DNA of 64,000 nucleotides from Verrucomicrobia bacterium LW23. GTDB lineage: Bacteria; Verrucomicrobiota; Verrucomicrobiia; Methylacidiphilales; UBA1321. The translations under genes and the position numbers were made by a program. Positions 36,483 through 44,010 of this stretch are shown here, one piece after another. Position 1 is the first letter of the stretch. Each line of letters opens with the position of its first letter. The DNA lies in contig QAZA01000009.1 in NCBI GenBank assembly GCA_003054695.1, forward strand, positions 62,001 through 126,000, given 5' to 3'. Below the pieces are notes generated by a model. It was not told the origin of the DNA and did no database searches. It was given only the letters and a program-made list of their open reading frames with translations.

Positions 36483-37312
36483 TGGATTGCCCTCTCAAAA
36501 AGCACCGCCTCAGCCTCTCTCCGTCGCAGCAACCCCTCCACCCGCTCCTCCCCGTTCCCGTCCCACAGCCGCTTCATCGCACGGATCTGTGTGGGGATAT
36601 CGGCGATGGCGTCGCGACTGCCGATGCGCACCAGCTCGCGGATGTTGCGCATCTCACGGCGGCGCGTCTGGCCGGGCTTCTCGTCCATCTGGTCACCGCG
36701 GTTGTACACGATGCTGACCAGCACGCCGAACGCGTCGGGCGGCAGTGCCTCGGCGCCTGGGAAAGCGGCTTTCGTCAGGCGGAGCTCCTCCGGCGTGGTC
36801 ACATTGTCAAACACAGCCATCGCAGCAACCCAGGGGATGTCGCCGATCGCGGCGCCGTAGTCGGCGACAAACCGCTGGGCACCGGTCCGCCGCAGGCCTG
36901 AGCCCAGCACCAGCAGATTCACCACTGCCTTGGGCAGCACCGGTTCCCACGCCGCGCGAATTTCATCCGGGGTGTAGTAGCCCAGATCATAACCGCAGCC
37001 GATCGTCGCGCCGCTCTCTACGCCTGGCACCGTGGCCCGGTCGAGCTTCGCCTCGTAGTACTTCTGCCCGCCTGTCTCAAACTCAATGATGAGATCGCGC
37101 GCGGCCGGCGACAGTAGTCCCGTGTTTTTGACAGGGAAAAAGGTGTGCCCATAATCCCGCAGCGCGGCAATGGTGCGACGGCCAATGTCCCCGTCCACGC
37201 CGTCGCTGTACAGCCCAGTGCTGCCCAGGCGGTGGCCCACGGAGCGCAGCCCCGTCTGCGCGGCGCGCACCAGCCAGTCCTGTTCCTGCGGGGTAAGATC
37301 GTGGATCGTCAT
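36479..37312 (-). CDS. Phage endolysin, lysozyme/pesticin-like (GH24-type fold)
   Basis: Residues 20-55 resemble a peptidoglycan-binding repeat (YSDGVDGDIGRRTIAAL). The catalytic domain begins near 70 with IIEFETGG (Glu77 or Glu79 as candidate acid), then VESGATIGCGYDLGYYT at about 98-114, matching the TIGxG word of T4-lysozyme and pesticin-like muramidases. A late VSIVYNRGDQM is also typical. The enzyme cuts glycan strands for host lysis. It lies downstream of holin-type membrane genes in the leftward operon. Confidence 0.75.
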   Translation of the reverse strand: MTIHDLTPQEQDWLVRAAQTGLRSVGHRLGSTGLYSDGVDGDIGRRTIAALRDYGHTFFPVKNTGLLSPAARDLIIEFETGGQKYYEAKLDRATVPGVESGATIGCGYDLGYYTPDEIRAAWEPVLPKAVVNLLVLGSGLRRTGAQRFVADYGAAIGDIPWVAAMAVFDNVTTPEELRLTKAAFPGAEALPPDAFGVLVSIVYNRGDQMDEKPGQTRRREMRNIRELVRIGSRDAIADIPTQIRAMKRLWDGNGEERVEGLLRRREAEAVLFERAIQ

Positions 37313-37551
37313 GTCGCTTTCTCCTCCACGGGCGAGACCAGAAAATGGCGGTAGCCCTTGAAAGGTTCCTCCTTGATATGGGAGACGATGTGGCTGGAGA
37401 CAGCCGTGCCGATGATCGGCCTCTCCCAGGTCAGGCGCGTCGGAAAGATCTGCCCGCCGCCGCTCAGGTTTTTACTGCGCATGATCGACCACGTTTTCGC
37501 TCGCTCACGAAGGTGCGGGTCGTACACCTGAATATTGATTTCTTTAGCCAT
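37309..37551 (-). CDS. Hypothetical phage protein, 80 residues
   Basis: A compact mixed protein starting MAKEINIQVYDPHLRER, with ERPIIGTAVSSHIVSHI and YRHFLVSPVEEKAT at the end. No membrane segment or known domain is visible. The stop overlaps the endolysin start (ATGA), so it is part of the lysis-region transcript. Confidence 0.55.
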   Translation of the reverse strand: MAKEINIQVYDPHLRERAKTWSIMRSKNLSGGGQIFPTRLTWERPIIGTAVSSHIVSHIKEEPFKGYRHFLVSPVEEKAT

Positions 37552-37621
37552 CGTTGTTTCTCACTTTTGGGCGTTTTTGATAAACAAACCGGTTTGTCTC
37601 ACCCGTGCGGAACAAGCCGCG

Positions 37622-37927
37622 TTACCTCGTTTCCCGGATCCGTTCCTCGCGCAGCTCCGCCTCCAGCGCGGAGATGGTCTGCAGTGCGTCCCTGGCCCAC
37701 TCAGGCGCCGCGCGCACCGCCGCCGGGGCGTCAGGCCTGGCCTGAAGCCTGCGGACGTTCTGCGACGTCACCGCGGCCTCCGGCGGGCGGATCATGGCGC
37801 AGCCAACAAGCAGCGTGACCAGGACAATGGGAAGCACGGGACCGGCAAGGGCAAAGCAGACGAACACGTTCCACCACGCCCGATCCTGCATCTGTTCCCA
37901 CTCGGATTTTTGGCGCTTCAGAGCCAC
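37622..37927 (-). CDS. Membrane protein with lipobox-like cysteine, lysis-region candidate
   Basis: The gene starts at GTG 37927 and overlaps the previous gene by ten bases. The product has a short charged N-terminus, one hydrophobic segment (about 19-42, WNVFVCFALAGPVLPIVLVT) ending in LLVGCA with Cys43 in a lipobox-like context, and a helical charged C-terminus (ALQTISALEAELREERIRETR). It could be an outer-membrane spanin-like lipoprotein or a simple single-pass membrane protein; its position beside holin and endolysin favours a lysis role. Confidence 0.55.
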   Translation of the reverse strand: MALKRQKSEWEQMQDRAWWNVFVCFALAGPVLPIVLVTLLVGCAMIRPPEAAVTSQNVRRLQARPDAPAAVRAAPEWARDALQTISALEAELREERIRETR

Positions 37928-38058
37928 GGCATTTCCTCCCAGTTTTCAGCCAGGATCTGGCAGTGCTCCGCAACTATCATCGCGGCAGCAACGGCAATGC
38001 CGATCAGGATGCAGAAGGGCAGCAGCAGAATGGCACAGATGCGGTTAGGCTGATTCAT
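37918..38058 (-). CDS. Small membrane protein, 46 residues
   Basis: Starting at ATG 38058, overlapping the upstream stop (ATGA), it encodes MNQPNRICAILLLPFCILIG followed by AVAAAMIVAEHCQ and a short polar end. One long membrane helix is clear. It is in the same coupled string as the holin candidate and could be a second holin or antiholin. Confidence 0.55.
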   Translation of the reverse strand: MNQPNRICAILLLPFCILIGIAVAAAMIVAEHCQILAENWEEMPWL

Positions 38059-38234
38059 GGCTTGGGATTCTTGGGATTCTGGGAGTCAATCCACTGGTCA
38101 ATTGCCTTGCTTTCCTCCTCCCGCTTCTCGCGCGAGGCCTGCGCTTCCCTCTCCGCCGGAGTCAGATCGACTCGCTTGCGCCAGCCGAAATACTCCGCCG
38201 CAGCGGCCAGAAAAGCGCGGGCCAGCTCGATCAC
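38055..38234 (-). CDS. Small charged protein, 59 residues
   Basis: The GTG at 38234 overlaps the holin-candidate stop (GTGA) and the stop overlaps the next ATG. The product starts with a helix (MIELARAFLAAAAEYFGWRK) and continues with a highly charged helix (TPAEREAQASREKREEESK). No domain is recognised. Both overlaps support it as a real translated gene. Confidence 0.55.
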   Translation of the reverse strand: MIELARAFLAAAAEYFGWRKRVDLTPAEREAQASREKREEESKAIDQWIDSQNPKNPKP

Positions 38235-38515
38235 GGCGTGGGCGGGGTGGGCGGTTGCTGCTGGTTGGGGTTAGCCGGCACACGGGTTGTACCGGAATAG
38301 ACAGCGATGCCCGAGGCGATCGCGAAGAGGACGGCGCCGATGAACGTCGTCAGCTCCCCCTGCGGAAGCAGGTAGCCGAACTGCTCCCACAGTTTGGTGG
38401 CAACCACGGCCAGGAACGACACGACACCCGTCGCCTGCCACCAGTCCACCTTCACCGCCTTGGGCGGGGTGGACTCGGGAGGAGGGACAAGCTGCGGAGG
38501 GATGAGATCAGCCAT
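38231..38515 (-). CDS. Holin-like membrane protein, 94 residues
   Basis: From MADLIPPQLVPPPE, the product has a Pro-rich start, two membrane segments (about 28-47, WWQATGVVSFLAVVATKLW, and 55-75, ELTTFIGAVLFAIASGIAVYS) and a Pro/Gln tail. Size, topology and the downstream endolysin are those of a holin that permeabilises the inner membrane for lysis. An upstream in-frame ATG would add 21 residues and is less likely. Confidence 0.6.
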   Translation of the reverse strand: MADLIPPQLVPPPESTPPKAVKVDWWQATGVVSFLAVVATKLWEQFGYLLPQGELTTFIGAVLFAIASGIAVYSGTTRVPANPNQQQPPTPPTP

Positions 38516-38598
38516 ACGTGTGGGGCGTTGAGACGGATAGCCCAGGCGTTGGATAAGGCCGGGACCGTCGCAGTGCATGGGTTGAGGATTTGGGTGGG

Positions 38599-38916
38599 TT
38601 AAATGGGATGCGTGGTATCGCGAGCGTGCATGAGGGCAGCGAGGCGCTGAGAGACTTTGTCGCGGGCACGCTTGGCTCGCTGCTTCTCCATGTCGGAGTA
38701 TCCCCGGCTATCACGCACGTGCTGCCGCCGCTCTGCTCGGCTCATGCGCATGGCCTTGTGCGCAGGCACACCTAGCCGGCTCATCTGGGCCAGGCTGCGG
38801 TTGCTGGGAAGTTGCTTCGGGGCCAGGTAAAGGCGCCCGGTCGATTCCATTGATTTCATCAGGATCAGGGTGGTTGGTGTTGGTGCGGCCTCTCCCGCTG
38901 TCACGCCGGTACACAT
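38599..38916 (-). CDS. Basic hypothetical phage protein
   Basis: I chose the ATG at 38916 because GGAGGGA lies seven bases before it; ATGs at 38964 and 38859 are also in frame. The product is about 105 residues, Arg/Lys-rich toward the C-terminus (SRAERRQHVRDSRGYSDMEKQ, shortened), with a helix-turn-helix-like stretch (SNRSLAQMSRLGVPAHKAMRM). DNA or RNA binding is plausible. No family is recognised. Confidence 0.45.
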   Translation of the reverse strand: MCTGVTAGEAAPTPTTLILMKSMESTGRLYLAPKQLPSNRSLAQMSRLGVPAHKAMRMSRAERRQHVRDSRGYSDMEKQRAKRARDKVSQRLAALMHARDTTHPI

Positions 38917-38988
38917 CCTCACTCCCTCCAGGGAGTTACGCGGGAGCGGCGTTCCCGCCCGCACAGGATTCAGAGTCAGAAAATCAGA

Positions 38989-39291
38989 TCAGATCGGCCG
39001 CGCCGGCAGCGGGCCACGCTCGCGCGCGACAGTGCCGGCGGCGGTTACCCGCCAGTACAGCGTGGCGCCCATGGGATGCGGCGTGCCGGCCACGTAGCCG
39101 GAGCCCTCCAGAAACAGCAGCGCCTCCTTCACGTCCTGCTCTCCGGGCGTTTCGTCCAGGTCGGTGCGGCGCGTGGTGATCCAGCGGTGGATGGCCGGCA
39201 CCTCAAAGGCCAGCGTCGAGCGGTCCGCCAGGTACTCCAGCACGGCCACGCGCAACTCCTCCCGAGTGCGTTGATTAAGCACGATTGCCAC
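38989..39291 (-). CDS. Winged-helix-like phage protein, 100 residues
   Basis: The sequence reads like a small winged helix: TREELRVAVLEYLADRS, then EVPAIHRWITTRRTD, a helix with EQDVKEALLFLEGSGYVAG and a wing with ATLYWRVTAAGTVARERG. It overlaps the end of the next upstream gene. It belongs to a group of at least four small winged-helix-like proteins in this prophage. Specific targets are unknown. Confidence 0.6.
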   Translation of the reverse strand: MAIVLNQRTREELRVAVLEYLADRSTLAFEVPAIHRWITTRRTDLDETPGEQDVKEALLFLEGSGYVAGTPHPMGATLYWRVTAAGTVARERGPLPARPI

Positions 39292-39691
39292 CCCCTTCCA
39301 GCTTGCCGAGATCGCGCTGCACGTCCTGAAAGCCCTGGCTTACGGAGTTAGACAGCTTGTCGATCTTGTCAAAAAGGACATCTGACGCCTTTTGCTGCGC
39401 CTCCCTATCCTTCGTCATTTCCCGCCGGAGCTGGTGCCCCAGCTCCTGCACCTCCGCCCGTGTGGCAAACTCCGCCTGCGCGGATACCTGGGCGGACACC
39501 ACCACCGGCTTCCCCTGCCGCACCAGCGCAACCGCCAGCAGCACACCATTCAGCAGCGCCAGAATCGTGCCGATGGCCGTGAACAGCATCACGTAAAACT
39601 GCCCCTGGTCGCCCGCGCTCGCCACATGCGGCAACGGCACGGCAACCGGAAGCTGCGCCAGAAAAACAAAGGAGGGAAAAGGGAGGTGCAT
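39275..39691 (-). CDS. Membrane protein with C-terminal coiled coil
   Basis: From MHLPFPSFVFLAQ, about 138 residues. An N-terminal hydrophobic stretch is followed by a clear membrane helix (about 38-58, LFTAIGTILALLNGVLLAVAL) and a long helical charged region (EVQELGHQLRREMTKDREAQ, then KIDKLSNSVSQGFQDVQRDL). This topology is common among phage proteins near lysis modules. A TTG at 39724 is an alternative start. Confidence 0.55.
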   Translation of the reverse strand: MHLPFPSFVFLAQLPVAVPLPHVASAGDQGQFYVMLFTAIGTILALLNGVLLAVALVRQGKPVVVSAQVSAQAEFATRAEVQELGHQLRREMTKDREAQQKASDVLFDKIDKLSNSVSQGFQDVQRDLGKLEGGGNRA

Positions 39692-39824
39692 CTGCTGCAA
39701 CCGTACCCTTTTCCCTCCTTTCAACTACCCGCTGTGCGCTCCATGCCGCACCACCCTTTTTTACCCCATACCGCGCGCTCTGAAGCGGGCGAAAATCAGC
39801 CGCAAAAACCGCCTGCTGCGGCAC

Positions 39825-40109
39825 TCAATCCTTATCATCCAGCACCACCGTCATCCCCTCGCGTATCGTGATGACATAATGCTCCGGCACCTCCCAGCGC
39901 ATGGGGGACGGCGCCCAGTCGCAGACGATGCGCCCCGCCTTTTCCAGTCGGGTAAGGCGGGCGGCAACCTCCCACCGGGGCAGAGTGTACCCCGGCAGCG
40001 ATGATTTGCGAAGCTTCTGCCAGACGCCTTTCTCCGTGAGAGGCCCGTGCTTCGCAAGAATGTGGACAATCGAGTCGTAGGAGCGATCCGGACAGCGATA
40101 AGTAGGCAT
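39825..40109 (-). CDS. Winged-helix-like phage protein, 94 residues
   Basis: The product starts MPTYRCPDRSYDSIVHILAK and continues with GPLTEKGVWQKLRKSSL, WEVAARLTRLEKAGRIVCDW and RWEVPEHYVITI, the helix-helix-wing order of a winged helix. A 14-residue upstream extension is in frame but lacks support. Together with the other small winged-helix proteins of this prophage it may modulate transcription. Confidence 0.55.
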   Translation of the reverse strand: MPTYRCPDRSYDSIVHILAKHGPLTEKGVWQKLRKSSLPGYTLPRWEVAARLTRLEKAGRIVCDWAPSPMRWEVPEHYVITIREGMTVVLDDKD

Positions 40110-40151
40110 GAGGGCAAAGGTAGCGAGGTGGAACAGTGAACACGCAAGCAT

Positions 40152-40757
40152 TTACTTGATGGAAATCTCATCCTCCAGCGCAAGATTTGTTCCTGTGGCT
40201 ATCGCGTTGATGATGATGAGGTAAGCCAGCGCGGTCATCGCAAGCCAGTCCGTAGAGCTGAACACCATCACGCCCTCCAGAATCAGCACAAAGCCTGTCG
40301 CCTTCCACCTGTCGTTGAAGGCGCGCTGGCCGAACTGCCATACCGTCTTGGCGCTGAAGAGCAGGGCGCCGGCCACAAGGATCCACAAGGGCGAGGGCCA
40401 GCCCGGAACCAGCACGTGCTGCGGCGCCTCGTGGTGGGCGATGTAGTAGCCGAGGAATGCGACGATGCCGCCCATCAGCGCTCCGCAGAACATCGCGAGG
40501 CGGTGGGCAGGAGAGCACGCCAGCCGCACCTGGGCTACCAGGGCGGGGCTGCGCGGCGCTTCCGCGGAGGTGTCGCGGAGCTCCGGCGGGGGCGGCATGG
40601 TGGTGGTGATGGGGAGCTCCGCCTGGGGGACAGACTGAGACTTGATCAGCACGTCAAGGCCCCGGCCCAGGCGCGGGCGCACTGGCGTCTTGCGCGCGCG
40701 CGGGAGGGCAGGAGCTGCGGTGGCGACAGTGGGAAGTATGGAAAGAGAGGTGGGCAT
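40152..40757 (-). CDS. Polytopic membrane protein with cytoplasmic N-terminus
   Basis: A Pro/Arg/Ala-rich N-terminus of about 80 residues precedes three to four hydrophobic helices (LAMFCGALMGGIVAFLGYYI, PLWILVAGALLFSAKTVWQ, GFVLILEGVMVFSS, LAMTALAYLIIINAIATG). No family is recognised. It lies in the leftward operon between small DNA-binding-type proteins; a superinfection-exclusion or membrane-modifying role is possible but not shown. Confidence 0.55.
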   Translation of the reverse strand: MPTSLSILPTVATAAPALPRARKTPVRPRLGRGLDVLIKSQSVPQAELPITTTMPPPPELRDTSAEAPRSPALVAQVRLACSPAHRLAMFCGALMGGIVAFLGYYIAHHEAPQHVLVPGWPSPLWILVAGALLFSAKTVWQFGQRAFNDRWKATGFVLILEGVMVFSSTDWLAMTALAYLIIINAIATGTNLALEDEISIK

Positions 40758-40827
40758 ATGTGCGGAAGGGAAGGGATGGAATGTGGAAGGAGAGAATCAG
40801 GAGGGCGGGCGGCGATGACGACACCGC

Positions 40828-41583
40828 TCAGGCGGCGGCGCGGAGGCCAGAAACGAGGGAGCGGGGCGGCAGATGGATCACGTTGCACCGCTGGGGGATG
40901 CGCTCACCTTCCCGAGGCGCGGGGTTGGCCGGGGCTTCCACCACATCCACCAGGTCAGCGTCAACGCGCAGCACGTGGTCCACTACCTCGCGCTGGGCTT
41001 CGTTGAGCATGGGCAGCACCAGGCGGGCGCCCTCTCCACGCGCACCACTGCGCTGAATGTCGTAGGCCAGGGCGGCCAGGTCCCAACGCATGTCGATGGT
41101 CACCACCACGGGCTGCGCCCCGCGCGCCGCCAGGCGCACACGCGCCAGGTGATACGCCGCGGGGCACCAGTACTGCGCCGCCAACCCCGTGGCGCCGGCG
41201 GCCACCGCCGCACCCACTATGCGCGATTCGCTGCCATCCAGCATCCGCACGATGCACTCGAACGTCTCCTCCAGCACCTCACCCTCATTGCGCAACAGGC
41301 GCGGCGCACAGCCGTAAGGCGTGCCGTTCGCACGCACTTTCTGCGCCGTCCAGGCAGGGATCTCCATCCCCATCACCGCCGCCAGATCCTGCTGCGCCTG
41401 CGCCGCGCCCGCAGAAGAGGCTTTCGCCTCCTCCGTCTCGATCTCCAGGGCCAGCCGGTCCGCTTCGTCGCAGAGCATTTCCCGCTCCTGTTCAGAGGGC
41501 TTCGGAGTGCAATCTCCTGTCAGTACCTCGATCAGGCAGGCCAGAGTTTCTTTCTTTTCTGAGAGAGTAAGGGGTGTGTTCAT
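40828..41583 (-). CDS. Hypothetical phage protein, 251 residues
   Basis: The protein has a helical, acidic N-terminus (EKKETLACLIEVLTGD, EREMLCDEADRLALEIETEEAKA). Its mixed alpha/beta body contains RLLRNEGEVLEETFECIVRM, VGAAVAAGATGLAAQYWCPA and DMRWDLAALAYDIQRSGARG. No known domain is identified. The gene follows a promoter-like sequence with an overlapping dyad at 41590-41634 and may begin a separate transcription unit of the leftward cluster. Confidence 0.5.
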   Translation of the reverse strand: MNTPLTLSEKKETLACLIEVLTGDCTPKPSEQEREMLCDEADRLALEIETEEAKASSAGAAQAQQDLAAVMGMEIPAWTAQKVRANGTPYGCAPRLLRNEGEVLEETFECIVRMLDGSESRIVGAAVAAGATGLAAQYWCPAAYHLARVRLAARGAQPVVVTIDMRWDLAALAYDIQRSGARGEGARLVLPMLNEAQREVVDHVLRVDADLVDVVEAPANPAPREGERIPQRCNVIHLPPRSLVSGLRAAA

Positions 41584-41589
41584 GGACTC

Positions 41590-41634
41590 AATAAACCATG
41601 AGCCCTGAAATTTGTCAAAAGAAATTATGACAAA
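41590..41634 (-). promoter_or_regulatory. Promoter with overlapping dyad upstream of the 251-residue gene
   Basis: On the minus strand TTGACA (41618-41613) is followed after 17 bases by TTTATT (41595-41590). A dyad TTTGTCA (41611-41617) and TGACAAA (41628-41634) with a 10-base spacer overlaps the -35 box, suggesting repressor control. Confidence 0.45.
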
Positions 41635-41886
41635 TCAGCTTTCCCTCTCCATAAGTGCCGCAAGAAAAAGTATTGTGCCACCATCAGGCACTGCCTTGCA
41701 CCGAGTCCACAAGTCCACATGCTGCCTGGCTACACCCAAAGTTGCGGCCACTCGTGTGCGCCGCCCCCGCTTCTGATCACACCAGTCCCGAAGCCTTTCA
41801 CAAAAGGCTATAGCCATAGCTTCTGGAGAAGCTTCAAATCTGAATGGCTCCGGGGGCTTCGGGCCGCTGCGCTTGGGTGTGCTCAT
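41635..41886 (-). CDS. Small helix-turn-helix-like phage protein
   Basis: The 83-residue product has a basic Pro-rich start and a helix-turn-helix-like body: MAIAFCERLRDWCDQKRG, then RRTRVAATLGVARQHVDLW, then TRCKAVPDGGTILFLAALM. It resembles a degenerate XRE-type DNA-binding fold. Its start overlaps the stop of the secreted DGR-motif gene, so it is coupled to the repressor operon. Confidence 0.55.
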   Translation of the reverse strand: MSTPKRSGPKPPEPFRFEASPEAMAIAFCERLRDWCDQKRGRRTRVAATLGVARQHVDLWTRCKAVPDGGTILFLAALMERES

Positions 41887-42470
41887 TGGAGGGACTTTAT
41901 CTCTGCTTCGAGTGTTTTTATCTGATCCTCAATCTTTACAACAAACCTCTCAAGGGCTGGAATAGAGCGAGCCCCGTACTTGTTTTCCTCGCGCTTTTTC
42001 TCGATATCAGCCTTGGTCTTATCCCGCTCTGATCTGAGAGTTGCCAACTTAGTTTGCAACGGCTTTATCTTTTCAGCATTCGCACTTTTCTGAGCAGACC
42101 TTGCGTTAGCATCCTTGATTGACTGCTCCGCCACATTGTTCACTTCCGCCGCCTGCTTATCCTTGAACGCCTGCACGGCCTTGTCCGTCTCGGGTGTGTC
42201 CAGCTGGAAGCGCTTGCGCAGATCATCCGGCAGCTGGTCCGCGAGGATGCGCCCGCCGCCGTCCGAGTGACTGACGCGCAAACCCTCGGGCAGCACCTCT
42301 TTGATGGTGACATCCTTCAACGTCCGCCCGTCCTTGAGCTTCATCTCTCCGAGTTTGATCGGCTGTGGTGGGGTGGGCGCAGGGGCAACGGGAGACGAGG
42401 GAACGTCCTGGGCCGAGGCAGCCAGGGCGGGCAAAGCAATAAGTGCAACTGCAAGCACAAGCGGTTTCAT
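41883..42470 (-). CDS. Secreted protein with DGR-type motif and coiled coil, prophage-borne
   Basis: A signal peptide (MKPLVLAVALIALPALAASA) and Pro-rich linker precede the motif MKLKDGRTLKDVTIKEVLP, then LRVSHSDGGGRILADQLP and DLRKRFQLDTPE. A long charged coiled coil follows (KSANAEKIKPLQTKLATLRS, EDQIKTLEAEIKSLQ). The motif is shared with the host protein at 12071-12688. Finding this host-type exported protein inside a repressor operon suggests a lysogenic-conversion gene captured from a verrucomicrobial chromosome. Its start overlaps the repressor stop (ATGA). Confidence 0.65.
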   Translation of the reverse strand: MKPLVLAVALIALPALAASAQDVPSSPVAPAPTPPQPIKLGEMKLKDGRTLKDVTIKEVLPEGLRVSHSDGGGRILADQLPDDLRKRFQLDTPETDKAVQAFKDKQAAEVNNVAEQSIKDANARSAQKSANAEKIKPLQTKLATLRSERDKTKADIEKKREENKYGARSIPALERFVVKIEDQIKTLEAEIKSLQ

Positions 42471-43024
42471 AAGGTTCGTTTTTTGAGGGTTTCTACGATG
42501 TGTTCAAGAAAGGAAATCGACTCCAAGTCGCCTGCTTTTACGCCTACGAGTGTTTGTGAAGCTAAAACGAGCAACTGACTAGGCGGCAGTAACGAGACTA
42601 CCTCGTACAGTTTAGCTTTATAGTTGAGCGACGCCGTACTCATGGGGGGGGACTCCTCTACACGATTACCCAGAAGGAGTTCCAAGTCGTCGTCTTCAGA
42701 ACTGTCTTCGTTGTGCTCCTGCTCCTCCCGGGGGCCTAAAAGGGCTTCAAGATCTTCAAGATCGGAATCATTTTCCAGAGGAGGTTCAGAGTCAGACTTA
42801 CCAAACGGTTTCATATATCCACTCCCTGTCCGCAACCAGTTCTCGTTCACTTTCAAGACTTTAGCAATCTCCTTTAGGATGCGCTTATGAGGCAAAGCGC
42901 CAGCGTGGAGCCATCGATAAGTTGCACTAGGCGATGCGCCCACAGCCTTTGTAAGGGCTAATTGGCTCATTTTAGCGCCACGAAGAGCCTCCCTCAAACG
43001 AGTGGAAAATGAAGAATTATCCAT
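42467..43024 (-). CDS. XRE-family phage repressor (CI/c-like)
   Basis: The 185-residue protein begins with a helix-turn-helix domain (about 5-65): FSTRLREALRGAKMSQLALT, ATYRWLHAGALPHKRILKEI, VLKVNENWLRTGSGYM. A strongly acidic linker (about 75-125) and a short helical C-terminus (LNYKAKLYEVVSLLPPSQLL) follow. It lacks a LexA-type Ser-Lys peptidase signature. It faces the Ner-like gene across a 96-base control region, the position of the c repressor in Mu-like phages, and should keep lytic genes silent in the lysogen. Confidence 0.8.
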   Translation of the reverse strand: MDNSSFSTRLREALRGAKMSQLALTKAVGASPSATYRWLHAGALPHKRILKEIAKVLKVNENWLRTGSGYMKPFGKSDSEPPLENDSDLEDLEALLGPREEQEHNEDSSEDDDLELLLGNRVEESPPMSTASLNYKAKLYEVVSLLPPSQLLVLASQTLVGVKAGDLESISFLEHIVETLKKRTL

Positions 43025-43120
43025 TTGGGAAGATTGTTCTTTACGAGCATGCTCATATGATGTACTTCATTTTATGTATCGCTTGCTCGCAGTCACGCAT
43101 AACCATGCATTAGCCTCTCA
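43025..43120. promoter_or_regulatory. Divergent control region between repressor and Ner-like gene
   Basis: This AT-rich 96-base gap contains a perfect palindrome GAGCATGCTC at 43045-43054, next to CATATGATG, a candidate -10. It should hold the repressor operators and the early promoters for both directions; individual promoters cannot be assigned with certainty. Confidence 0.55.
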
Positions 43121-43288
43121 ATGAAAACAAGTAAAATCCCGCGGTTCCCTGGTCTACGTAGACACGCTCGCGAATTAGGGGTCACCGACAGCCATTTGTG
43201 GCGAGTCCTCGTCGGCAAGCGCGTAAGCCGCATCCTCAAAACCCGCTATGATGCGCTTGTTCAAAGCGAAGCCGAGAAATCCAAATGA
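43121..43288 (+). CDS. Small Ner/Cro-like DNA-binding protein, 55 residues
   Basis: This short gene encodes MKTSKIPRFPGLRRHARELG, then VTDSHLWRVLVGKRVSRILK and a charged tail. The middle is a helix-turn-helix (ARELGVTDSHLWRVLVGKR). It is the first gene of the rightward early operon, opposite the repressor, exactly where Mu carries ner, whose product negatively regulates early and repressor transcription. Its stop overlaps the next start (ATGA at 43285-43288). Confidence 0.7.
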   Translation: MKTSKIPRFPGLRRHARELGVTDSHLWRVLVGKRVSRILKTRYDALVQSEAEKSK

Positions 43289-44010
43289 AGCTACTGTCCT
43301 TTAACTTTCCCTACTCCAACTTGCCTGTCCGGTCGTGCACGATCGACGGTAAACCCTGGTTTGTTGCGATCGATGTATGTCGCATCCTGGATATCAGAAA
43401 CAATAGAGACGCCATTTCTGACCTTGAACCCGACGAGGTTTGCATGATGTCTCTGAGCGAGAATACCGTCGGTAATGCCGACGGTATTCCACCTCACAAC
43501 GGTACTGGAAGGGGCAACCCCAATGTCAACCTGGTCAGTGAGTCTGGGGTCTACGCACTTGTTTTCAAGAGCCGCAAGGAAGCGGCCCGCCGCTTCCGGG
43601 TCTGGATAACCAGTGAAGTGCTTCCCTCCATCCGCGAGCGTGGCTACTACTCGGTGTTTGGCTCAGAGGAAGATGCTGAGTTGGCCAGGCTTGAGGCAAA
43701 GGTAACCAGCCAGATGAGCCACATCCGCCAGTCGGTGGAGAACTTGCGAGAGCCGCTGCCAGAGGGCTACGCCACCATAGCCTCCCACCTCCGTGGATTC
43801 AAGGTGGATCTAAGTAAAGACCCCAGCTCCCGGCTCCGCTTGGCCGCTGCTGTCAAGGCGCTGGCGACAGCGCAGAACGTTCGGATCATCCCCCTGTGGG
43901 CACCTACTAGTTGGAGGGCCGTGAACTGCTACCCCCGTCACATCGTCAAGGAAGCTTTGTCCTCCCTTTCCGATGTCGAGGTGGAGCCTGACTTTTTTGA
44001 TTTCCTATGA
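43285..44010 (+). CDS. BRO-N family phage protein
   Basis: The N-terminal 110 residues match the BRO-N fold: VRSCTIDGKPWFVAIDVCRIL, split here at IL, then RDAISDLEPDEV, NVNLVSESGVYALVFKSRKE and RVWITSEVLPSIRERGYY. The C-terminus is helical and unassigned. BRO-N proteins are common phage early or anti-repressor-type DNA-binding proteins. The GC content is lower than in the structural genes. Both ends overlap neighbours, so it is part of a coupled early operon. Confidence 0.85.
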   Translation: MKLLSFNFPYSNLPVRSCTIDGKPWFVAIDVCRILDIRNNRDAISDLEPDEVCMMSLSENTVGNADGIPPHNGTGRGNPNVNLVSESGVYALVFKSRKEAARRFRVWITSEVLPSIRERGYYSVFGSEEDAELARLEAKVTSQMSHIRQSVENLREPLPEGYATIASHLRGFKVDLSKDPSSRLRLAAAVKALATAQNVRIIPLWAPTSWRAVNCYPRHIVKEALSSLSDVEVEPDFFDFL

